Positions 35,047-44,226 of a stretch of DNA of 53,266 bases are shown piece by piece. This DNA is from Flavobacteriaceae bacterium (GTDB lineage: Bacteria > Bacteroidota > Bacteroidia > Flavobacteriales > Flavobacteriaceae), in NCBI GenBank assembly GCA_947373225.1, contig CANBWX010000006.1, forward strand, positions 1 to 53,266, read 5' to 3'. The notes beneath the pieces are model-generated. The model made no database searches. It was not told the origin of the DNA and saw nothing but the letters and a program-made list of their open reading frames with translations. The first letter of the stretch is position 1. The number at the start of each line of letters is the position of its first letter. The translations under genes and the position numbers were made by a program.

Positions 35047-35787
35047 ATGGCTACAAAAATAACATCTACAAAAAAGAAGCAACCATCAAAAAAAGGAAAT
35101 ACAAGCTTTAAAAGTAAAATGATTCGTTTTATATTTAAGTCATTTTTTTGGTTTCTAGGTGTTTCCCTATTTTTTGTCGTTCTTTTTAAGTTTGTCCCAG
35201 TTCCCTTTACACCTTTGATGGTGATACGAGCCATAGAAAATAAGTCAGCAGGGAAAGATAATAATTTTAGTCACGATTGGGAACCTATTCAAAATATTTC
35301 GGTCAATTTGCAAAAAGCCGTAATTGCTAGTGAGGACGGAAAATTTCTTTCGCACACTGGTTTTGATTTTACGGCGATGCAAAAAGCGTATACCAGTAAT
35401 GAAAGAGGTCGAAAAATAAAAGGAGGAAGTACTATTTCGCAACAAACTGCAAAAAACGTATTTCTCTGGCAAGGGCGTAGCTATTTACGAAAAGGATTAG
35501 AAGCCTATTTCACGGTTTTGATAGAATTAATTTGGGGAAAAGAACGCATCATGGAAGTCTATTTAAACAGTATCGAAATGGGTGATGGAGTTTATGGTGC
35601 TCAAGCTGCAGCAAAACATTGGTATAGAAAAGACGTCTCAAATCTCACTCCACAACAAGCGGCAGGAATTGCTGCTATATTGCCTAGTCCAAGAAGGTTT
35701 TCAGCAACAAGTTCCTCGTCATATATTAATGGTAGAAAAGCAAAAATTGTTCGTGTCATGCAACAGATTGGCAAGATCAAATATTAA
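35047..35787 (+). CDS. mtgA: Monofunctional peptidoglycan glycosyltransferase
   Basis: GT51 enzyme polymerising lipid II into glycan strands. 246 residues. One N-terminal membrane helix (about 27-52), then the five GT51 motifs in order: ASEDGKFLSHTGFD with the catalytic Glu, KGGSTISQQTAKNVFLW, RKGLEAYFTVLIEL, KERIMEVYLNSIEMGDGVYG, and AAAKHWYRK. No transpeptidase domain. The 3' end overlaps the convergent TonB-receptor gene by 11 nt. Confidence 0.94.
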   Translation: MATKITSTKKKQPSKKGNTSFKSKMIRFIFKSFFWFLGVSLFFVVLFKFVPVPFTPLMVIRAIENKSAGKDNNFSHDWEPIQNISVNLQKAVIASEDGKFLSHTGFDFTAMQKAYTSNERGRKIKGGSTISQQTAKNVFLWQGRSYLRKGLEAYFTVLIELIWGKERIMEVYLNSIEMGDGVYGAQAAAKHWYRKDVSNLTPQQAAGIAAILPSPRRFSATSSSSYINGRKAKIVRVMQQIGKIKY

Positions 35788-37984
35788 AATTCAATCCCAA
35801 AACGATATTTCGTCCAATGTTCGGAATTCCATCTGTTTTCAATCGAGATAAATGAGCGATATATGTTTTGTTCAATAAGTTATTTCCGTTCAAATTAAAA
35901 TCAAAAGCTGTTTTTCCTAATTTTACTTTTCCGCCTAAACCAAGATTTAATAAAGTGTAACCATTCGATTTGGTTTCAAAACCGCTTACATTATTTTGAT
36001 TAAATGTTGATGAAACGTTGAATGTTGCGAAACCTTCTTCCAACCAATTTTTAATTTTGAATTCGGTTCTAATAGTGTTGTTCCAATTATTTGCGGGAAT
36101 TAAAGGCAAATAATCTCCGTTTTGTTTTATGCCGGTTACTGTTTCAAAACTAGTTTCAAAATGTAACCAATCTAGCGGATGTGGATGAAAATGTAGTCCA
36201 ATTTCGCCACCATATAATTTGGCATTACTTTGAATATAATCATAAACATCAAAACCATTAATTTTTGTTCCTGCTGGCGAAGTGTATATGTAATTATTAA
36301 TATGATTGTAAAAACCATTGGCAAAAAACTCAAAATGGCTGTTTTTATATTCTAAATTCAAATCGGTTTGCACGTTTTGCTCCGTTTTCAAATCTGTGTT
36401 TCCCACTTCGTAGCGATTGGTTCCCTCATGCACACCATTCGAAGATAATTCGGCCAAATTTGGTGCCCTAAATCCAGAAGCCACATTCAATCTAAGAGAC
36501 AAATCATCGGCTAAATTCGTTTTGTATCCCAAGGAAGCATTATAACTTTGGAACGATTTATTGATGGCTTGAAAATAACCTTCTTGACCCGCAATTCCGT
36601 GTGATGTTGTAGTAACAACTCTATTGTCAAAGCGGAGTCCCGCCTGAAAAACATTCGATTTTAATTCGATATTTCCTGTTCCAAAAACACCAAAGTCATT
36701 CGTTGAAGCGTCAGGAATTAAATATTCTATACCTGAATTTTTATTAGTTTGACTCATCCCTTGAACACCAATAATGGATTCAAATTTTCCAAATTTTGGC
36801 AAATGATATTTAGCATCATAATTGAAGGTATTCAGTTTCATGAGTAAAGTTGCAATATCACTATTTGCAAATTCGCTTCTATCATTGGCAATATAACCTA
36901 AATCAACATCTAATTTTGAGTTTTGAAAGAAGAATATGTTATTCAAACTCAATAAATTATTATAAACGGACTGTTTAGGAAATGTTGTATTCTTGGTTGT
37001 AGTTTGCTCGGTAATACCCGCATCCGGCATTCCTAAATCTAATTTATTGAAATTATATCTGAAGATACTTGAAAATTTAGAATTACTATATCCAATTCCA
37101 GTTTTCAAATCACTTTCATTATAGCGGGTATTGGTAACGCGATCTCCATTAGGAATTTTATAATCCGAATGGGTATCATAGCCTCCGCGAATCAGGAATT
37201 TCCAATTATCTGTTGAAGTTTTCATCCCTAAAGATGAATTACTTCCCAAGGTATTAGAGAATAATTTTTGGCTAAAATTAGCATTGAAAGTATTTGCTTC
37301 GGCGAATTTTTCGGGATTAAAATACAAAACGCCACCCAAAGCATCCGAACCATAAAGTAAGGAAGCTGGGCCTTTTATAACTTCTACACTTTCGATTCCA
37401 GAATCGTTTAATCCCAAACCATGTTCGTCGCCAAATTGTTGATTTTCTAGTCGAACACCTTGCGAATAGACCAAAACGCGATTGCCACTCAAACCACGTA
37501 TTACTGGTTTTCCTATTGAAGTTCCGGTAGAAACTTGAGAAACCCCAGGAATGGTTGCCAATCCTTCGATTAAAGTGGAAGTTCCTTTTTTCTGCAATTC
37601 TTTGATGCTTTCATGTTCAACTTTCATCACATTTTGCGATTGTATTTTGTTAAAAGCAGTCGAAACAATTACTTCGTCCATTTGAAAAGCGGTTTCTTTA
37701 AGGATAATATTTAGGGTAGATTCTTTCGATTTAAGAACTATAATTTTATTTTGGGTTTCAAATCCTACGTAAACGAATGTCAGTTTTAAGTTTCCGTTTG
37801 GAAGATTGGTAAAGTAATATTTTCCGTTTGCATCTGTTGAAGTTCCTTTGTGTAATTCTGGCGCATAAACCGAAACGCCAATTACAGCTTGGTTTTTAGC
37901 ATCGGTTACTGTTCCCGAAACTTTGTTTTGCGCTTGAAGCATTGCTGATAATCCTAAAAACAGGATGATAATTATTCTTTTCAT
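35777..37984 (-). CDS. TonB-dependent outer-membrane receptor
   Basis: 735 residues. Signal peptide about 1-18 (ending LQAQ), then a carboxypeptidase-D regulatory-like domain (about 20-95: GTVTDAKNQAVIGVSVY), a plug domain (about 115-220: TLIEGLATIPGVSQVSTG, GSDALGG) and a 22-strand-type barrel ending NIVLGLNFNI with terminal aromatic. There is no SusD-like partner, so a sugar-utilisation role is not indicated. The gene directly upstream encodes a His/Cys-rich small protein, so a metal or metallophore ligand is plausible. The overlap with mtgA is tail to tail. Confidence 0.92.
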   Translation of the reverse strand: MKRIIIILFLGLSAMLQAQNKVSGTVTDAKNQAVIGVSVYAPELHKGTSTDANGKYYFTNLPNGNLKLTFVYVGFETQNKIIVLKSKESTLNIILKETAFQMDEVIVSTAFNKIQSQNVMKVEHESIKELQKKGTSTLIEGLATIPGVSQVSTGTSIGKPVIRGLSGNRVLVYSQGVRLENQQFGDEHGLGLNDSGIESVEVIKGPASLLYGSDALGGVLYFNPEKFAEANTFNANFSQKLFSNTLGSNSSLGMKTSTDNWKFLIRGGYDTHSDYKIPNGDRVTNTRYNESDLKTGIGYSNSKFSSIFRYNFNKLDLGMPDAGITEQTTTKNTTFPKQSVYNNLLSLNNIFFFQNSKLDVDLGYIANDRSEFANSDIATLLMKLNTFNYDAKYHLPKFGKFESIIGVQGMSQTNKNSGIEYLIPDASTNDFGVFGTGNIELKSNVFQAGLRFDNRVVTTTSHGIAGQEGYFQAINKSFQSYNASLGYKTNLADDLSLRLNVASGFRAPNLAELSSNGVHEGTNRYEVGNTDLKTEQNVQTDLNLEYKNSHFEFFANGFYNHINNYIYTSPAGTKINGFDVYDYIQSNAKLYGGEIGLHFHPHPLDWLHFETSFETVTGIKQNGDYLPLIPANNWNNTIRTEFKIKNWLEEGFATFNVSSTFNQNNVSGFETKSNGYTLLNLGLGGKVKLGKTAFDFNLNGNNLLNKTYIAHLSRLKTDGIPNIGRNIVLGLNFNI

Positions 37985-38015
37985 TAGAATTGATTTATTG
38001 TTAATAAATTATGTT

Positions 38016-38050
38016 TAGACCTGGCAAGTTTTTAATACCTGTCAAGTCTA
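38016..38050. repeat. Degenerate inverted repeat (TAGAC...GTCTA)
   Basis: TAGACCTGGCAAGTTTTT faces AATACCTGTCAAGTCTA with two mismatches and one wobble. It resembles the AGACCTGACAGGTTTT...AACCTGTCAGGTCT element I recall as dispersed in Flavobacteria. It sits between the His/Cys protein gene and the TonB receptor. Confidence 0.4.
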
Positions 38051-38053
38051 ATA

Positions 38054-38428
38054 TTAAACAATAAATCTTGGTGGAGCTCTAAGCGAAAAAAAACTTCCTT
38101 TGAAGTATTGGGTGTTTTCTTTGAAATAATAGCGAGAAACTCCAGCAGGAATAGTTGCTAATTTGAATTCGAAAAGCGAAAAATCAGTTGGAATGTAGTT
38201 GCTAAAAGTAAATTCGCAAATAGAACAATGTTCAAAATTATTATGTTGATGCGTGAATTCGGTTTTATGTAGATTGTATTTATGATGGCAAATTTCTTGA
38301 GAAAGCTCCTTTGCCAAATGCTCATAACTATGAAAAGATTGAAAAAGTATTGAAAACAATACTACAATCATCAAAGTAAAATTAATTAGGATCAGTTTCT
38401 TTTTCACTTTGCAAAGGTAAGGAAACAT
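38054..38428 (-). CDS. Small membrane-anchored His/Cys-rich protein, putative metal binding
   Basis: 124 residues from the ATG at 38426-38428. A hydrophobic N-terminal helix (about 11-28) is followed by a polar segment full of potential metal ligands (SYEHL, ICHHKYNLH, FTHQHNNFEHCSICEF) and a C-terminal region ending SLRAPPRFIV. The HCSICEF motif suggests Zn or Cu binding. It precedes the TonB receptor on the same strand (69-nt gap). The start is uncertain: a TACCTTTG promoter box (38412-38419) lies inside the first codons, so a GTG at 38407 or the ATG at 38371 may be the real start. I know of no proven function. Confidence 0.65.
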   Translation of the reverse strand: MFPYLCKVKKKLILINFTLMIVVLFSILFQSFHSYEHLAKELSQEICHHKYNLHKTEFTHQHNNFEHCSICEFTFSNYIPTDFSLFEFKLATIPAGVSRYYFKENTQYFKGSFFSLRAPPRFIV

Positions 38429-38429
38429 A

Positions 38430-38484
38430 AAAAAAAACCATTTGATTTAACAAAACTTAATGATTCGTTAAAACAAATGGTTTT
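38430..38484 (-). terminator. Terminator of asd
   Basis: Stem AACCATTTGATTTAAC (38436-38451) / GTTAAAACAAATGGTT (38467-38482) with one mismatch, followed by a T-run on the minus strand. Confidence 0.8.
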
Positions 38485-38504
38485 CAATACTTATTTAGTG
38501 AAGA

Positions 38505-39494
38505 TTACACCAAATTATGGGCTACTAAATATTCTGCAATTTGAATGGTATTTGTTGCAGCTCCTTTTCTTAAATTATCAGCAACAATCCACATATTTAG
38601 CGTGTTTGCTTGGCTTTCGTCACGACGAATTCTACCTACAAAAACATCATTTTTGCCTTCTGCATATCTTGGCATCGGGTATGTAAAAGTATCTAAGTTA
38701 TCTTGAACAACAACTCCGTCCGTTTGACTCAAAATAGTTCTTACTTCGTTTACGTCAAAATCATTTGCGAATTCAACATTCACTGCCTCGCTATGCCCAC
38801 CAACTACTGGTACACGAACTGCAGTTGCTGTAACTGCGATGTTATTATCACCTAATATTTTTTTGGTTTCATTAGATAATTTCATTTCTTCTTTGGTATA
38901 ACCATTTTCTTCAAAACTATCGCATTGTGGAATACAGTTTCTGTTGATTTTGTATTTATAGACCATGTCACCTTCTATTCCTGCACATTCGTTTTCGAAT
39001 TGTTGAACCGCTTTTACACCAGTTCCTGTGATAGATTGGTATGTAGAAACAACAACACGTTTTATGTCGTATTTTTTATGTAAGGGTGCCAAAGCTAAAA
39101 CCATTTGTATAGTTGAACAGTTTGGGTTGGCAATTATTTTATCGTCTTTGGTTAATTCGTACGCGTTTATTTCAGGAACGATTAATTTTTTTGTTGGATC
39201 CATTCTCCAAGCCGATGAATTATCGATAACAGTAGTTCCTGCTGCAGCAAATTTTGGCGCCCAATCTAATGATGTTTGTCCACCTGCTGAGAAAACAGCA
39301 ATTTCAGGTTTCATATCAACTGCGGTTTGCAAACCAACTACAGTGTATTTTTGACCTTTGAATTCAATTACTTTCCCAACTGATTTTTCAGATGCTACTA
39401 GAATTAATTCCGTGAACGGAAAATTTCTTTCTTCTAATACTTTTAACATTATTTCGCCAACCATTCCAGTGGCGCCTACAACTGCAATTTTCAT
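38505..39494 (-). CDS. asd: Aspartate-semialdehyde dehydrogenase
   Basis: NADP-dependent reduction of aspartyl phosphate in the lysine/threonine/methionine and diaminopimelate pathway. 329 residues. GATGMVGE (7-14) binds NADP, the catalytic Cys126 lies in NPNCSTIQ, and RVPVVGGHSEAVNVE carries the catalytic His and substrate Arg. It is monocistronic and ends at a clear terminator. Confidence 0.96.
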   Translation of the reverse strand: MKIAVVGATGMVGEIMLKVLEERNFPFTELILVASEKSVGKVIEFKGQKYTVVGLQTAVDMKPEIAVFSAGGQTSLDWAPKFAAAGTTVIDNSSAWRMDPTKKLIVPEINAYELTKDDKIIANPNCSTIQMVLALAPLHKKYDIKRVVVSTYQSITGTGVKAVQQFENECAGIEGDMVYKYKINRNCIPQCDSFEENGYTKEEMKLSNETKKILGDNNIAVTATAVRVPVVGGHSEAVNVEFANDFDVNEVRTILSQTDGVVVQDNLDTFTYPMPRYAEGKNDVFVGRIRRDESQANTLNMWIVADNLRKGAATNTIQIAEYLVAHNLV

Positions 39495-39603
39495 ATTCTA
39501 TTATTTATTTTTTAATAACTTATTTTCTAATGCAAAAGTAAGTAATAACTATTTTAAAACAAGCGCGTTCACAAAAAATAACAAAATGTTATAAATATAA
39601 CAA

Positions 39604-39632
39604 AACAAAAAACCACGTTTTTGGCGTGGTTT
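39604..39632 (-). terminator. Terminator of mscL
   Basis: On the minus strand AAACCACG (39625-39632) pairs with CGTGGTTT (39610-39617) around a short loop, then a T-rich tail. Confidence 0.75.
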
Positions 39633-39657
39633 AATTTGAATGTATAATTAGTGAAAG

Positions 39658-40071
39658 TTATTTTTTCAACAAATCTCTAATTTGTATAAGTAATTCTTCC
39701 TGAGTAGGTCCAGCTGGGGCAGCAGGAGCAACTATTTCTTTCTTTTTTGTTTTATCAGCATATCTTAAAATAACAAAAATAAAGAATGCAATAATTATGA
39801 AATTGATTATTGCTTGAACTAAATTACCATAAGTTAAAACAGCTCCTTGTTTTTTTGCTTCAACTAAAATGTCAGTTGTTTGTCCGTGTAACGGAATAAA
39901 CTTTTGCGTAAAATCTACTCCTCCAGTTATTAAACCTATAATAGGCATGATAACATCATCAACGGCAGAACCAATAATCTTGCCAAAAGCACCACCAATA
40001 ACTACTGCTGTTGCTAAACTCAATACGTCGCCTTTTAATAAAGAGGCTTTAAAATCACTGAAAAATCCCAT
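39658..40071 (-). CDS. mscL: Large-conductance mechanosensitive channel
   Basis: 137 residues from the ATG at 40069-40071, where the canonical [20 protein letters not shown] begins; an upstream frame adds 13 residues that the family lacks. TM1 (about 16-42, with [22 protein letters not shown]) lines the pore and TM2 is at about 76-100. The cytoplasmic C-terminus has an Ala/Pro linker before the [13 protein letters not shown] bundle helix. It releases osmolytes on hypo-osmotic shock. Confidence 0.95.
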   Translation of the reverse strand: MGFFSDFKASLLKGDVLSLATAVVIGGAFGKIIGSAVDDVIMPIIGLITGGVDFTQKFIPLHGQTTDILVEAKKQGAVLTYGNLVQAIINFIIIAFFIFVILRYADKTKKKEIVAPAAPAGPTQEELLIQIRDLLKK

Positions 40072-40158
40072 AATTAATAATTTTTTGATTAGAATTGTTT
40101 TTGTAAACAAAACACGAAAATAGTAAAAAAAATTAATACAAGCAGCAAATACGTACTA

Positions 40159-42603
40159 TTATTCTCTATAAAAAATTCGTTTTACTCTTTGAGAAATGCT
40201 AGTGAGAATTTCGTAAGGAATAGTCTTTAATTGTGAAGCAATAAATGATACAGTTGGGCTTTCGCCAAAAAGGATTACTTTGTCACCTTCTTTGCAGGTA
40301 ATTTGGGTAACATCGACCATTAACATATCCATGCAAATGCTTCCAATAATTGTCGCTTTCGAATTATGTATCGTCACAAAACCCACGCCATTGCCCCAAT
40401 GTCTCGAAATTCCGTCAGCATAACCAATAGGAATTGTCGCGATTTTTGTTGGTTTATCAGCAATAAAACGTCTTCCGTAACCCACACTTTCTCCAGCTTT
40501 AATATTTCTGATTTGTGAAATAAGCGATTTTAATGTGCCAACGTTTTCCAATTCTTTTTGTTCTTCTATATCATTGGAAACCCCATAAAGTCCAATACCA
40601 AGTCGAACCATGTCGTATTGAGCTTTGGGAAAGTTAGTTATTCCCGAAGTATTTAATATATGGCGAATTGGTTTTATTTGCAATTCACGCATCAATTTGG
40701 TGGATAATTTGTCGAATAAATCAATTTGAGAAAGCGCAAATTTTCTTTGCTCAAATTCATCGCTTGTTGCCAAATGTGATAAAATACTTCGTACTTGAAC
40801 TGTTTTATTGTTTTTTAAAGTTGAAATTAATTCATCAATGTTTCCTGTTTCAAAACCTAAACGGTGCATTCCTGTGTCGAGTTTAATATGAATAGGAAAA
40901 TGTTTTAATTTTCGTTGTTCGGCAATTTTCAAAAAGGCATTTAATCCTTTTATACTATAAATTTCGGGTTCTAAATGATGCTGAATTATAGCCGAAAAAC
41001 TTGTTGTTTCTGGATTCATAACCATAATAGGCAACAGTATTCCTTCTTTTTTCAATGTGATTCCTTCATCGGCGAAAGCCACGCCAAGATAATCTACTTT
41101 GTGATGTTCGAGCAATTTAGCGATTTCAAATCCGCCACTTCCGTAACCAAAAGCTTTTACCATAACCATCATTTTAGTGGTTGGTTTTAGTTTCGATTTA
41201 TAAAAATTTAGATTGTGGCTTATCGCATTCAGATTAATTTCCAGAACGGTTTCGTGTGTTTTTTTCTCTAATGCAGCAACTATTTCTTCAAACTGAAAAT
41301 GGCGTGCTCCTTTTACAAGAATAGTTTCATTGCCAAAATTTAAATGATTGAAATTTAAAAAAAAGTCAGTTGTATTTTTAAAAGTGACGCAATTTGCAAA
41401 CTTATTCTTGAATTCCGAAATAGTTTCACCGATACCAATAACGCGTTTGATTTTATTGGATGTAATTAATTGCGAAACTTTCGTGTATAATTCCTCGTTC
41501 GACAAACCACTTTGGAAAATATCGGATAGAATTACCGTTTTGTTTTTATACTGTTTTTGACTTTCGAGAAAGTCTAAAGCAATTTTCAATGACTGAAAAT
41601 CAGAGCTATAGCTGTCGTCAATTAGGGTTGTGTTGTTGATTCCGTTTTTGACTTTCAAGCGCATTTCAACAGGATATAACCATTGAATGCGGTTTTGAAT
41701 TGTTTTTTGATCGTATTTAAAACTCAGTAAAACCATCAAACAAGTAATGGCATTTTCGATTGAAGCATCATCCAAAAATGGAATTTGTATTTCGAAATTG
41801 GTGTTGTTATATCTAATTTGCAACGTAGTTTTGTCGGCAATTATTTTTTTTACAATAAAAACATCGGCAGTTTCATCCTCATAACTCCAAGAAAGTGATC
41901 TTGTTTTTGAATTAATTAGAGCATCAACGACTTTATTTTTTTGATAAATGATTTGTTTTGAATGTTTGAAAAGTTTTAATTTTTCTTTAATTTTTTTCTC
42001 CAAATCTTCAAAACCTTCATCATGCGCCGAACCAATATTTGTGATAATTCCGATGGTTGGTCTGATGATGACTTCCAGTTTTTCCATCTCATTCATTTTC
42101 GAAATTCCAGCTTCAAAAATTCCAAGATTGTGTTTGCCATTGATTGAAATCACAGATAGCGGAACTCCAACTTGCGAGTTATAGCTTTTTGGACTTCGGA
42201 TAATGTTGAAATCAGGACTTAAAAGAAAGTTCAACCATTCCTTCACAATCGTTTTGCCGTTACTTCCCGTTAATCCGATTACAGGAAACTTGAAAAGACT
42301 TCGATGATAGGCTGCAAATTTTTGCAAGGCATCTAATGTATTTTCGACAACAAAAAAAATAGCTTTGCTTGATAATCCTTCCGGAATATGAGTGACAACA
42401 AAGTGTTGAACTCCTTTTTCGATTAAGGCTGGTATATAAGTATGGGCGTCATTATTGGGTCCGACCAAAGCAAAAAACAGCGTTTTTTGATTGTTCTGCA
42501 AAGAACGACTATCGATTGAAACATTGTCAATGGTGCCGTTAGAAATTGCTCCAAACCTTTTGGCGTGAAGAATTTTTTCGAGATTATTTACACTTAAATT
42601 CAA
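40159..42603 (-). CDS. murF-alr: Bifunctional MurF (D-Ala-D-Ala adding ligase) / alanine racemase
   Basis: 814-residue fusion. Residues about 1-440 are MurF: the N-terminal substrate domain, the ATP loop GLTGSNGKT, and the C-terminal domain with DDSYSSDFQSLK. Residues about 450-814 are a PLP fold III racemase with the PLP Lys in VMVKAFGYGSG, a metal/substrate region HIKLDTGMHRLG and the catalytic Tyr in SVGYGRRF. One protein thus makes L/D-alanine equilibrate and adds D-Ala-D-Ala to the muropeptide. This fusion is known in Bacteroidetes. It follows tdk by 3 nt. Confidence 0.95.
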   Translation of the reverse strand: MNLSVNNLEKILHAKRFGAISNGTIDNVSIDSRSLQNNQKTLFFALVGPNNDAHTYIPALIEKGVQHFVVTHIPEGLSSKAIFFVVENTLDALQKFAAYHRSLFKFPVIGLTGSNGKTIVKEWLNFLLSPDFNIIRSPKSYNSQVGVPLSVISINGKHNLGIFEAGISKMNEMEKLEVIIRPTIGIITNIGSAHDEGFEDLEKKIKEKLKLFKHSKQIIYQKNKVVDALINSKTRSLSWSYEDETADVFIVKKIIADKTTLQIRYNNTNFEIQIPFLDDASIENAITCLMVLLSFKYDQKTIQNRIQWLYPVEMRLKVKNGINNTTLIDDSYSSDFQSLKIALDFLESQKQYKNKTVILSDIFQSGLSNEELYTKVSQLITSNKIKRVIGIGETISEFKNKFANCVTFKNTTDFFLNFNHLNFGNETILVKGARHFQFEEIVAALEKKTHETVLEINLNAISHNLNFYKSKLKPTTKMMVMVKAFGYGSGGFEIAKLLEHHKVDYLGVAFADEGITLKKEGILLPIMVMNPETTSFSAIIQHHLEPEIYSIKGLNAFLKIAEQRKLKHFPIHIKLDTGMHRLGFETGNIDELISTLKNNKTVQVRSILSHLATSDEFEQRKFALSQIDLFDKLSTKLMRELQIKPIRHILNTSGITNFPKAQYDMVRLGIGLYGVSNDIEEQKELENVGTLKSLISQIRNIKAGESVGYGRRFIADKPTKIATIPIGYADGISRHWGNGVGFVTIHNSKATIIGSICMDMLMVDVTQITCKEGDKVILFGESPTVSFIASQLKTIPYEILTSISQRVKRIFYRE

Positions 42604-42606
42604 AAT

Positions 42607-43236
42607 TTACTTTTGATTATTGGGGGTTTTATCCTTAGCAGTTTCATGATTTTCATGGCTTTCTTTCATCGCATAAAAATAAGCAGCACGACTTAGTGGT
42701 TCATATTCTTCGGTTTCACCAAGTAAGACGAGTTTGTCATTATTCGTTTTTCTAAAGCTGTAATTCGCTAGATTTCCGGTACGGGTACAAACGGCGTGAA
42801 CCTTGGTTACATACTCGGCAGTAGCCATTAATGCTGGCATTGGACCAAAAGGATTCCCTTTGAAATCCATGTCTAATCCAGCAACAATTACACGGATTCC
42901 TTGGTTGGCAAGATCATTACAAATTTTCACGATTTCATCATCAAAAAATTGGGCTTCATCAATACCAACAACATCGCAACCTTGTGCCAAAATTGCAATA
43001 TTTGCAGCAGCAGGAACAGGCGTAGAGCGAATTTCATTGGCATCGTGCGAGACCACCATTTCGTCGTGATAACGCGTATCGATTGACGGCTTGAAAATTT
43101 CGACTTTTTGTTTGGCAAATTGCGCTCTCTTAAGTCTGCGAATAAGCTCCTCGGTTTTTCCCGAAAACATCGAACCGCAAATTACTTCGATCCAACCAAA
43201 TTGTTCTTTATGATTTACTGTATTTTCGAGAAACAT
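42607..43236 (-). CDS. tdk: Thymidine kinase
   Basis: ATP-dependent phosphorylation of thymidine, type II family. 209 residues. P-loop GSMFSGKT (21-28), Walker B-like [10 protein letters not shown] with the catalytic Glu, and the lasso region with [13 protein letters not shown]. The structural zinc ribbon is partly lost: only one Cys of the second CxxC pair is present (CTRT), as I recall for other Bacteroidetes enzymes. It is the upstream gene of a two-gene unit with murF-alr. Confidence 0.93.
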   Translation of the reverse strand: MFLENTVNHKEQFGWIEVICGSMFSGKTEELIRRLKRAQFAKQKVEIFKPSIDTRYHDEMVVSHDANEIRSTPVPAAANIAILAQGCDVVGIDEAQFFDDEIVKICNDLANQGIRVIVAGLDMDFKGNPFGPMPALMATAEYVTKVHAVCTRTGNLANYSFRKTNNDKLVLLGETEEYEPLSRAAYFYAMKESHENHETAKDKTPNNQK

Positions 43237-43338
43237 TTTGTATTTTTCTAGCGCTTAAAATGAATAGTTTTTATTACTTTGTAACATTAACAAATTTATT
43301 AAAAAAGACACACCTTACTCACTATAATTTCAAAAGTT

Positions 43339-44226
43339 ATGAAAAAAAGATTGGAAGCTGATTTAATGAGTATTGCTCATAGAGTATTACAAATTAAAGA
43401 CAAGTCAGATGTTACTTTATTGTGCAATGAAACCAGGAAATTGTATGAGAAATTAGCTATTTTGCAATTTGTCGAAGAACATTTTGGTGATGCAAAACCA
43501 ACGATTGGTCAAGCCGAAATTGTAGAAAAAATGAAACAATTTTTCGAAGAAAATCATTTGTCAACTTCTAATTCTATTCCTTTGAAGGAAACGATTGTTG
43601 AAGAAAAAGTTGTTGCCGAAGTTGCAACTGAGGCTCCATTGGAAGAAGTTTCTGAAGTAGAATTGGAAGCAATAAAAGAAGAGAAAATAACATCGAATTC
43701 CTATAAAGAAGAAAAAGAGGTTGTGTTTCCACCTGCTTTCGAATTAGACCAAGAACAAGAAGTCGAAACCCCAATTAAGGAAGAATCTCAAATTTCCTTC
43801 ATGGATTTATTAGGTGCAGATTATTCCGAAACGACATTTGTAAAATTGGATCAAAGTGAAGTAATACCACCCGCAATTGCTTTTGATATTCCAAAACAAG
43901 AAGCTATTCATGACGAGGAAAAGCGACTTCTTGCTGAAATGGAATTAAATCCAAAAGATATTGAATCTAAAAAAGTTTCTTTGAATGAGAAAGTTTCAAA
44001 AGGAATAAGCATTGATTTGAATGATAGAATTGCGTTTGTGAAAAATCTTTTCGGGAACAGTGAAGAAGATTACAACCGCGTTTTGAATCAATTAATCACG
44101 TATGATAGTTTTGATGAGGCTCATGATTTTATTGAAGATATGGTAAAACCGGATTACAATAATTGGGTAGGGAAAGAAGATTACTCCCAACGTTTTATGG
44201 ATATTATTGAGAAAAAATTCGCATAA
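43339..44226 (+). CDS. Conserved Bacteroidetes protein of unknown function
   Basis: 295 residues, cytoplasmic, very acidic. N-terminal helices (about 1-70: KKRLEADLMSIAHRVLQI, CNETRKLYEKLAILQFVEEHFG), a low-complexity Glu-rich linker (about 75-160), and a conserved C-terminal helical domain (about 215-295: ISIDLNDRIAFVKNLFG, NQLITYDSFDEAHDFI, KPDYNNW). I recall the C-terminal pattern as widespread in Bacteroidetes but know no function. The stop is immediately followed by the ATG of rsmI (no gap), so translation is coupled and a ribosome-related role is possible. That is inference only. Confidence 0.85.
   Translation: MKKRLEADLMSIAHRVLQIKDKSDVTLLCNETRKLYEKLAILQFVEEHFGDAKPTIGQAEIVEKMKQFFEENHLSTSNSIPLKETIVEEKVVAEVATEAPLEEVSEVELEAIKEEKITSNSYKEEKEVVFPPAFELDQEQEVETPIKEESQISFMDLLGADYSETTFVKLDQSEVIPPAIAFDIPKQEAIHDEEKRLLAEMELNPKDIESKKVSLNEKVSKGISIDLNDRIAFVKNLFGNSEEDYNRVLNQLITYDSFDEAHDFIEDMVKPDYNNWVGKEDYSQRFMDIIEKKFA

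Noticed and set aside
35582..35851. Plus-strand frame overlapping the end of mtgA
   Set aside because: Alternative register of the GT51 domain; mtgA itself is complete to its stop.
35777..37984. SusC-type glycan importer
   Set aside because: At 735 residues it is shorter than usual SusC proteins, and no SusD-like gene is adjacent.
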